64,000 nucleotides of DNA from Bifidobacterium breve. GTDB lineage: Bacteria; Actinomycetota; Actinomycetes; Nanopelagicales; Nanopelagicaceae. Positions 55,550 to 64,000 of the stretch are shown piece by piece (the stretch's first letter is position 1; every line of letters starts with the position of its first letter). The notes under the pieces were generated by a model. That model searched no databases, had not been told where the DNA came from, and saw nothing but the letters and a program-made list of their open reading frames with translations. Location of the stretch: the NCBI GenBank assembly GCA_945863115.1, contig CAMAYZ010000007.1, forward strand, positions 1-64,000, written 5' to 3'. The translations under genes and the position numbers were made by a program.

Positions 55550-56898
55550 TTTTGAACTTGATCAATACTTATTCGCTCTTGCGCCATTGAATCGCGTTCG
55601 CGGATTGTGACTGCGTTATCTTCTAAGGTTTCGAAATCGATTGTTATGCAATACGGAGTTCCGATTTCATCTTGGCGACGATAGCGACGACCAATTGCGC
55701 CAGCATCATCGAAATCAACTGACCAATTTTGGCGAAGTTGCGCTGCTAAATCGCGTGCCTTTGGTGAGAGATCTGCATTTCGAGATAGCGGAAGAACTGC
55801 AACTTTGATTGGAGCCAAGCGATAATCCAATTTCATTACGGCCCGCTTCTCCATCTCGCCTTTAGCATTAGGAGCTTCATCTTCAGTATATGCATCCATC
55901 ATGAAGGTAAGTGCGCAGCGATCAACACCGGCTGCTGGTTCAATTACAAATGGCACCCAACGTTCGTTCTTCTCTTGATCAAACCAAGATAAATCTTTTC
56001 CAGATGCAGCGCCGTGTGCTTTCAAATCGAAATCAGTGCGGCTTGCAATGCCTTCAAGCTCGCCCCATTCGGTTCCGTTGAATTCAAATTTGTATTCGAT
56101 ATCAACTGTGCGCTTTGAATAGTGTGACAGCTTCTCTTTTGGATGTTCAAATAAGCGAAGTCGATCAGGATTGATTCCTAAATTCTTATACCAATCAAGG
56201 CGAGTATCAATCCAGTACTGGTGCCAATCTTCATCAGTTCCTGGAACAACAAAGAATTCCATTTCCATCTGTTCGAATTCACGAGTTCGGAAAATAAAGT
56301 TTCCAGGTGTAATTTCATTTCTAAATGATTTACCAATCTGGCCAATACCAAATGGTGGTTTCTTACGTGAAGTGGTTGCTACGTTCTCGAAGTTAATGAA
56401 AATTCCTTGTGCAGTTTCAGGACGTAGATAAGCCATTCCAGATTCATCTTCAACAGCGCCGAGATAAGTTTTAAGTAGACCAGAGAATTGTTTTGGCGCA
56501 GTGAACTTTCCTTTATTGCCACAATTTGGGCAATTTACTTCAGCCATTGATTCTGGCTTGCGCTTATTCTTGGCTTCGAAAGCTTCTTCTAAATGATCTG
56601 CGCGATAACGCTTATGGCACTCGGTGCACTCGGTTAGTGGATCAGTAAATGTCTCAACGTGGCCTGATGCTTCCCAAACTTCGCGGGCAAGAATTACGCA
56701 AGAATCTAAACCAACAACATCTTCTCGACCTTGAACCATTGCACGCCACCATTGGCGCTTCACATTGTTCTTTAATTCGACTCCCAGTGGGCCGTAATCC
56801 CAAGAGGCGCGAAGTCCGCCGTAAATTTCTGATGAGGGATAAACGAAACCTCTACGTTTTGCGAGGCTAACTATTGTTTCTAAACGATCTGCGGCCAT
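55519..56898 (-). CDS. glyS: Glycyl-tRNA synthetase (dimeric type)
   Basis: [48 protein letters not shown] at 56898 preferred over ORF-track start 57051. Confidence 0.95.
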   Translation of the reverse strand: MAADRLETIVSLAKRRGFVYPSSEIYGGLRASWDYGPLGVELKNNVKRQWWRAMVQGREDVVGLDSCVILAREVWEASGHVETFTDPLTECTECHKRYRADHLEEAFEAKNKRKPESMAEVNCPNCGNKGKFTAPKQFSGLLKTYLGAVEDESGMAYLRPETAQGIFINFENVATTSRKKPPFGIGQIGKSFRNEITPGNFIFRTREFEQMEMEFFVVPGTDEDWHQYWIDTRLDWYKNLGINPDRLRLFEHPKEKLSHYSKRTVDIEYKFEFNGTEWGELEGIASRTDFDLKAHGAASGKDLSWFDQEKNERWVPFVIEPAAGVDRCALTFMMDAYTEDEAPNAKGEMEKRAVMKLDYRLAPIKVAVLPLSRNADLSPKARDLAAQLRQNWSVDFDDAGAIGRRYRRQDEIGTPYCITIDFETLEDNAVTIRERDSMAQERISIDQVQNWLAPRLLGC

Positions 56899-56996
56899 TA
56901 AATTCTCCATCCGGCTGGCTGTCGGCGAAAGGCAACGAACGTTGCAATCGTGGCCCAAGTTTAACGCCCTAATACGCCTGAATCTGGCCTTTGATT

Positions 56997-57017
56997 TGGA
57001 AATGATAATCATTTCCA
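56997..57017. promoter_or_regulatory. Zur/Fur-box-like palindrome tggaaatgat-a-atcatttcca
   Basis: Perfect 10-1-10 inverted repeat, 22 bp before the ATG of the ZIP transporter, which is followed by a Fur-family gene. Confidence 0.82.
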
Positions 57018-57038
57018 TTTTTGTGATACTGTCCTGAC

Positions 57039-57908
57039 ATGAACATAGCAATCATTCTCGCAGCACTTACCGCACTATCAACTTTTGCAGGCGGGGCTTT
57101 GGCCCTGAAAGCAAAAGATCGCCTACATCTAGTCCTTGGACTATCAGCCGGACTTTTACTTGGTCTCGTTGCATTTGATCTATTGCCTGAAGTCTTTGAA
57201 CTTGGAAACCAAGAGTTCTTGCATGCCCCCGTTGTCTCAATTGCTTTGATCGGTGGTTTCTTACTACTCCACTTCTATGAACGAATCTTTGGTTCTCATG
57301 AGCCAGCTGAATCAGATTATGGTCATGATCACGAGCATTCACATAACTTTGCCGGAGCCTTTGGCGCAATCGCAATGGGCGGTCACGTTTTCCTTGATGG
57401 CTTGGCTCTTGGCGTTGCATTTAAAGTCAGCTCGGATTTAGGACTTGTTGTTTTTGTGGCCCTACTTGTTCACGCATTTAGCGATGGACTTAACACCGTT
57501 TCCTTCATGATCAAATCTGGTCTTTGGGGCAAAAAGAGTATTGGCCTGCTTGGTGTCGATGCCTTGGCTCGTATCAGCGGCGCCGCTCTTGGTAGCACCC
57601 TTGTCCTAAGTGACAATGTCATTGCTATTTATCTGGCTGCATTTTCGGGAATTGTTATTTACCTTGCGACTTCGCATATCTTGCCTGAAGCACATTCACG
57701 TCATTCGTCACGATTGACCATGGTTGCAACTATTTCGGGTGTATTAATTATGTGGGGCTTAGTTGCTTACCTTCATTCCGGAGATGCTCATGCACATGGA
57801 ACCGGTCAAGAGATTCATCAAGAAGATAAGCACGATCACGAAGAAGAGCACGATCACGAAGAAGAGCATGCTCATGAGGATGAGCACAATCACGCAGAGA
57901 ATGAATAA
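57039..57908 (+). CDS. ZIP family metal (zinc) transporter with His-rich C-terminus
   Basis: 289 aa; [27 protein letters not shown]; terminal [21 protein letters not shown]. Confidence 0.88.
   Translation: MNIAIILAALTALSTFAGGALALKAKDRLHLVLGLSAGLLLGLVAFDLLPEVFELGNQEFLHAPVVSIALIGGFLLLHFYERIFGSHEPAESDYGHDHEHSHNFAGAFGAIAMGGHVFLDGLALGVAFKVSSDLGLVVFVALLVHAFSDGLNTVSFMIKSGLWGKKSIGLLGVDALARISGAALGSTLVLSDNVIAIYLAAFSGIVIYLATSHILPEAHSRHSSRLTMVATISGVLIMWGLVAYLHSGDAHAHGTGQEIHQEDKHDHEEEHDHEEEHAHEDEHNHAENE
57831..57902 (+). repeat. 18-bp degenerate tandem repeat (4 units; first two identical) encoding a His/Glu tail
   Basis: cacgatcacgaagaagag x2, catgctcatgaggatgag, cacaatcacgcagagaat. Confidence 0.9.
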
Positions 57909-58266
57909 ATCTGACCTTAAGTTGATAGCAGTTCTTGAGCGAACTGGTGGATTTGCAAGCGCTCAAGAGCTGCATCAAATTCTACGCCGGGAAGGCGATG
58001 GGATTGGTTTAACAACGGTTTATCGCGCCCTGCAATCACTTGTAGACGACAAGATTGTGGATCTTCTACGTCGCGAAGATGGCGAAGCAATTTATCGTCT
58101 CTGTGGAGACAACCATCATCATCACTTGGTGTGTAAGAGCTGTGGCGATACCGTTGAAATCGAAGGTGGAGCTATTGAAAAGTGGGCGAAGACAATGGCT
58201 GAAGAATTTGGTTTCCGCGAAGTTGGGCATACCGCGGAGATCTTCGGAATCTGCTCCAAGTGTTGA
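57901..58266 (+). CDS. Fur family transcriptional regulator (probable Zur)
   Basis: ATG 57901 [68 protein letters not shown]; the ORF-track 57763 start is too early. Confidence 0.92.
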   Translation: MNKSDLKLIAVLERTGGFASAQELHQILRREGDGIGLTTVYRALQSLVDDKIVDLLRREDGEAIYRLCGDNHHHHLVCKSCGDTVEIEGGAIEKWAKTMAEEFGFREVGHTAEIFGICSKC

Positions 58267-58267
58267 T

Positions 58268-58990
58268 TTAAGCTTTACCAAACCTGCGATCGCGCTCGGC
58301 ATAAATCTCAATCGCTTTCCAAAGTGTATTTCGATCAACATCTGGCCAGAGCACATCCATGAAGACAAATTCTGCGTAAACCGATTGCCATGGCAAGAAA
58401 TTAGATGTGCGTTGCTCGCCAGAGGAGCGCAGAAATAAATCAACATCGCTCATCTTTGGGTTATATAAGTGCTTGCTAATTAACTTTTCGGTGATCTGAC
58501 CGGGCTTTAACTTTCGTTTTGCTACTTCGGTTGCAATCTGCGTGACTGCATCAACGAGCTCTGCTCGGCCACCATAATTTACGCACATATTTAGCGTTAA
58601 AATCTTATTCTTTTTAGTTAGTTCTTCAGCTTCTTGCAATTCATTAATTACACTCCCCCACAATTTCTGCGGTCTACCAACCCAGCGAATCCGAACTCCG
58701 AGATCATTCATTTCATCTCGTCGTCTGCGCAGAACATCGCGGTTGAAACCCATCAAGAATTTAACTTCTTCGGGTGAGCGACGCCAATTCTCAGTTGAAA
58801 ATGCATATGCACTTAACTCTTTAACTCCAATTTGAATTGCACCTTGGACCACATCAAAGAGCGCAGCCTCGCCTGCTTCATGCCCTGCAGTTCTTGGCAG
58901 CCCGCGCTTCTTAGCCCAACGACCATTTCCATCCATGACCACTGCAACATGGTTTGGAATCTGTTCCGGCTTTAGCTTTGGAATTGCCAT
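58268..58990 (-). CDS. uppS: Undecaprenyl diphosphate synthase family (cis-prenyltransferase)
   Basis: 240 aa; [42 protein letters not shown]. Confidence 0.95.
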   Translation of the reverse strand: MAIPKLKPEQIPNHVAVVMDGNGRWAKKRGLPRTAGHEAGEAALFDVVQGAIQIGVKELSAYAFSTENWRRSPEEVKFLMGFNRDVLRRRRDEMNDLGVRIRWVGRPQKLWGSVINELQEAEELTKKNKILTLNMCVNYGGRAELVDAVTQIATEVAKRKLKPGQITEKLISKHLYNPKMSDVDLFLRSSGEQRTSNFLPWQSVYAEFVFMDVLWPDVDRNTLWKAIEIYAERDRRFGKA

Positions 58991-58992
58991 AG

Positions 58993-59724
58993 TTAAATTC
59001 TCTCAACAAGAGGCAGACTTCGTAAACCCCGTTCGATGTGCCACTGCAAATAAGCAGCGATCAATCCAGAAGCTTCGCGGCGAGAGCGCAGATCACTTTC
59101 GACTGCGTTATTCCAATCCCCAGTCATTAAGTTGGCCATGAGTTCTAGAGTTTCAGGCGAAGGTGTTGCCGCGGCCGATGGCTTGCAGGTAACGCAAACA
59201 CTGCCACCACCGACTAATGAGAAATATTTATGTGGCCCCGGTTCGTCGCATTTCGAACATGTTGTCATTGACGGAGCGAAACCCGCAACGCCAAGTGAGC
59301 GAAGTAAATAGGAATCCAAAATGAGTGAAGAATCATAAGTTCCGTGTGCAAGTGCGCGAAGCGCGCCAACTACTAAATTAAATTGCTGCAGCGCTGGTTC
59401 GTGTTCGTTCTCAGTAAAACGTTCGGCTGCTTCGAGAATCGAATTCGCAGTGGTCCAATTCTTATAATCCATAGCCAGCGCATCACCAAAGTTTTCAATC
59501 CCTTCAGCCTGCGTGACAATGTCGAAAGTTTTACCCGCATAAAGTTGTAGGTCTACATAAGAAGTGGGCTCTAAGCGAGCACCGAATTTAGACTTTGTGC
59601 GGCGAACGCCCTTTGCAACTGCGCGAAGTCGGCCATGATCTTTTGTAAAAAGCGTGATGATGCGATCTGCTTCGCCAAGTTTCTGGGTGCGCAGAACAAC
59701 TGCTTGATCACGGTAGACGGCCAC
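58993..59724 (-). CDS. recO: DNA repair protein RecO
   Basis: 243 aa; [45 protein letters not shown]. Confidence 0.94.
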   Translation of the reverse strand: MAVYRDQAVVLRTQKLGEADRIITLFTKDHGRLRAVAKGVRRTKSKFGARLEPTSYVDLQLYAGKTFDIVTQAEGIENFGDALAMDYKNWTTANSILEAAERFTENEHEPALQQFNLVVGALRALAHGTYDSSLILDSYLLRSLGVAGFAPSMTTCSKCDEPGPHKYFSLVGGGSVCVTCKPSAAATPSPETLELMANLMTGDWNNAVESDLRSRREASGLIAAYLQWHIERGLRSLPLVERI

Positions 59725-59744
59725 GGTGGTTACCGTAGCGATAA

Positions 59745-61481
<1,737 letters not shown>

Positions 61482-61491
61482 TTACCGCAAG

Positions 61492-62805
61492 TTATAGGAC
61501 TGGCAGATACCGGTTTAATTCGTAGGCGCTAACTTGGCGGCAATATTCAGCCCACTCGGCCCGTTTATTGCGCAGAACATATTCAAATACATCCTCGCCC
61601 AGAGCTTCTCGCACCAGTGAACTTGTCTCCATCGCAATGATCGCTTCTTCCAGATTTGTAGGAAGTAGTTCTGGATTCTGCGTTGCTTTAAGTTCGTATT
61701 TCTCTTCGATACCTTTTAAGCCAGCTGCCAAAATTACTGCGAATGCTAAATATGGATTGCAAGCAGAATCTGGTGAGCGAACTTCAACTCTTGTGCTGTT
61801 CTCTTTCTTTGGTTTGTAAGCTGGAATACGAACAAGTGCGCTTCGATTGTTGTGGCCCCAATCAACAAGTGCTGGTGCTTCTCCCCCACCACTTAAACGC
61901 TTGTAAGAATTAACCCACTGATTTGTGATCGCAGTAAATTCGCGTGCATGCTTCAAGATGCCAGCGATAAATGAGCGACCTTCCGCTGAAAGTTGCAGAT
62001 CTGCGCCCTCTTCGTGAAAGGCATTTTCCTCACCTTTGAATAATGAGAAGTGAGTATGCATTCCTGAACCAGCATGATCGGTAAATGGCTTTGGCATAAA
62101 GGAAGCATGGAAACCTTGATCAAGTGCAATCTCTTTTATTACATGGCGAAATGTCATGATGTTATCTGCAGTTGTAAGTGCATCAGCATCGCGCAAATCA
62201 ATTTCTTGCTGCCCTGGTGCACCTTCGTGATGTGAGAACTCAACTGAAACACCCATTGCTTCAAGCATTGTGATTGCTTGGCGACGGAAATCATGTCCAA
62301 CTGCTGACGGTGTTTGATCAAAATAGCCAGCAGAATCAACTGGAATCGGTGCGACATTACTTTCTGGTGCATTCTTAAATAAGAAGAATTCCATCTCGGG
62401 ATGTGTGTAACAGGTGTAACCCATATCTGCGGCCTTGCGCAAAACTCGCTTCAAAACATTTCTTGGATCAGCGGATGATGCGCTTCCATCCGGCATTGCA
62501 ATATCGCAGAACATTTTTGCCGCGCCTGGATTTGCAGTGCGCCAAGGAAGAACAGTGAAGCTTGCGGCATCAGGTTTTGCCAACATATCTGATTCAGTTA
62601 TGCGCGCAAAGCCTTCAATCGATGAACCATCAAATCCGATTCCTTCTTGAAAAGCATTCTCTAATTCAGCTGGTGCAATCGCAACTGATTTCAAGAAGCC
62701 GAGAACATCGGTAAACCAGAGTCTGACAAATCGAATATTGCGCTCTTCTAGAGTGCGCATTACAAATTCTTCTTGCTTGCTTATTTCATCACTGTGGGAA
62801 GTCAT
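61492..62805 (-). CDS. glnA2: Glutamine synthetase, GlnA2-type
   Basis: 437 aa; RFVRLWFTDVLGFLKSVAIAPAELENAFQEGIGFDGSSIEGFARI resembles mycobacterial GlnA2; MPKPFTDHAGSGMHTH. Confidence 0.9.
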   Translation of the reverse strand: MTSHSDEISKQEEFVMRTLEERNIRFVRLWFTDVLGFLKSVAIAPAELENAFQEGIGFDGSSIEGFARITESDMLAKPDAASFTVLPWRTANPGAAKMFCDIAMPDGSASSADPRNVLKRVLRKAADMGYTCYTHPEMEFFLFKNAPESNVAPIPVDSAGYFDQTPSAVGHDFRRQAITMLEAMGVSVEFSHHEGAPGQQEIDLRDADALTTADNIMTFRHVIKEIALDQGFHASFMPKPFTDHAGSGMHTHFSLFKGEENAFHEEGADLQLSAEGRSFIAGILKHAREFTAITNQWVNSYKRLSGGGEAPALVDWGHNNRSALVRIPAYKPKKENSTRVEVRSPDSACNPYLAFAVILAAGLKGIEEKYELKATQNPELLPTNLEEAIIAMETSSLVREALGEDVFEYVLRNKRAEWAEYCRQVSAYELNRYLPVL

Positions 62806-62840
62806 GTCCCAGATACTGCCAAAGTCTTGTTACGGGATTG

Positions 62841-63923
62841 TTACAAACCGTGCGCGGTGGCCACTGCCTCATACTTAATCTTGCCTTCGTGAACGTTTAA
62901 TCCCTTTGCTAAGCCAGCATCATCAGCGCAAGCCTTCTCCCAACCCTTATTTGCAAGGGCTAGTGCATATTTAATCGTGGCATTTGCAAGTGCGGCAGTT
63001 GATGTTGCTGGAACTGCGCCCGGCATGTTTGCAACACAATAATAGAGTGAATTGTGAACTTTAAATGTTGGATCAGAGTGTGTTGTTGCCTTTGAACCTT
63101 CAAAGCAACCACCTTGATCGATAGCAACATCTACCAGAACTGAACCAGGCTTCATCTTTGCAACAAGGGCATCGCTAACTAATTTAGGAGCCTTTGCACC
63201 ATGAACTAGAACCGCACCAATTACTAAGTCAGCTGCCATGCATTGCTCTTCAATTGCGAAAGCAGATGATGCGATTGTTCGAACTTGACCATTAAATAGA
63301 TCATCTAAATAACGCAGACGATTTAAATCTAAATCTAAAATTGTTACATCAGCGCGCATACCGTGTGCAATTGTCGCTGCTGAAACTCCAACAACTCCGC
63401 CACCAAGAACTACAACCTTTGCAGGTGCAACACCAGGAACGCCGCCGAGTAGAACACCTCGGCCACCTTCTGGCTTCTGAAGTGCGGTTGCACCAACTTG
63501 AATTGACATTCGACCCGCAACTTCTGACATCGGAGCAAGAAGTGGAAGCTGGCCGTTTACTTCTACAGTTTCAAAGGCAATTGCAGTTGTGCCTGATTTG
63601 ATTAAAGCATCTGTGCACTCACGAGAAGCTGCTAAATGTAGATAGGTAAAAAGAATTTGGCCCTTGCGCATCTTTGGATATTCCACTGCAATCGGCTCTT
63701 TAACTTTAAGAATTAAATCTGCTTTCGCCCAAACTTCATCAGAAGTTGAAATGATCGTTGCACCAGCGGCAACATAATCAGCATCGGTAATTGCTGAACC
63801 AAGACCAGCAGAAGTCTCTACTAGAACACTGTGTCCGGCTTTTACAAGTGCGTGAACTCCGGATGGTGTAGCTGAAACCCGGAATTCATTGTTTTTAATC
63901 TCTTTGGGAACACCAATAATCAT
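62841..63923 (-). CDS. ald: Alanine dehydrogenase
   Basis: 360 aa; [64 protein letters not shown]. Confidence 0.96.
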   Translation of the reverse strand: MIIGVPKEIKNNEFRVSATPSGVHALVKAGHSVLVETSAGLGSAITDADYVAAGATIISTSDEVWAKADLILKVKEPIAVEYPKMRKGQILFTYLHLAASRECTDALIKSGTTAIAFETVEVNGQLPLLAPMSEVAGRMSIQVGATALQKPEGGRGVLLGGVPGVAPAKVVVLGGGVVGVSAATIAHGMRADVTILDLDLNRLRYLDDLFNGQVRTIASSAFAIEEQCMAADLVIGAVLVHGAKAPKLVSDALVAKMKPGSVLVDVAIDQGGCFEGSKATTHSDPTFKVHNSLYYCVANMPGAVPATSTAALANATIKYALALANKGWEKACADDAGLAKGLNVHEGKIKYEAVATAHGL

Positions 63924-64000
63924 GGATTCAGATTACTCGCTAAAGAGCGCGGCACAAACCTTTGGATGTAAATCTTTTCTCATTGTGGCAAAACTCTCAG

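Noticed and set aside
56932-56945. gcaacgaacgttgc small palindrome in the glyS leader, considered as T-box or attenuator
   Set aside because: Too short, with no T-box-like specifier/antiterminator structure and no terminator tract.
63924-64000. Mini-ORF MRKDLHPKVCAALFSE* (- strand) upstream of ald, vaguely L31-like at the N-terminus
   Set aside because: Only 16 codons; not enough for a ribosomal protein or leader-peptide claim.

Overview
The window is about 64 kb of gene-dense, fairly low-GC actinobacterial chromosome. Gene repertoire (mycothiol-type enzymes, GlnA2-type glutamine synthetase) and very tight packing suggest a streamlined planktonic Actinobacterium such as a Nanopelagicales/acI relative; this lineage call is inference. 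The left edge (cspA end, M23 peptidase, tRNA-Met, nnrD) and right part (glcDF-like, GH25, galTEK, DoxX-Rieske, tRNA-Asn, dnaG, dgt, dusB, glyS, ZIP/Fur, uppS, recO, leuA, glnA2, ald) look like core chromosome. Between about 2 and 42 kb lies a catabolic island for amino-acid-like compounds or peptides. It has three parts. (i) A + strand operon (3016-13097) with a fused 2Fe-2S/FAD oxidoreductase, EamA exporter, IclR regulator, class-III aminotransferase, AcoX-like kinase, a diverged GcvPA/GcvPB-like PLP pair with no GcvH or GcvT, and a 3-hydroxyacyl-CoA-dehydrogenase-like enzyme. (ii) A polar amino acid ABC transporter followed by HcnB/DadA-type heteromeric oxidase genes, two DHDPS-family lyases, a double-VOC protein and an orphan 2Fe-2S subunit. 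(iii) A - strand oligopeptide ABC transporter with amidohydrolase, M24 peptidase and DUF885 hydrolase. The best candidate for an undescribed system is the P-protein-like pair and its operon. No CRISPR, transposase, integrase or rRNA was seen. All calls come from reading motifs; no database search was run.
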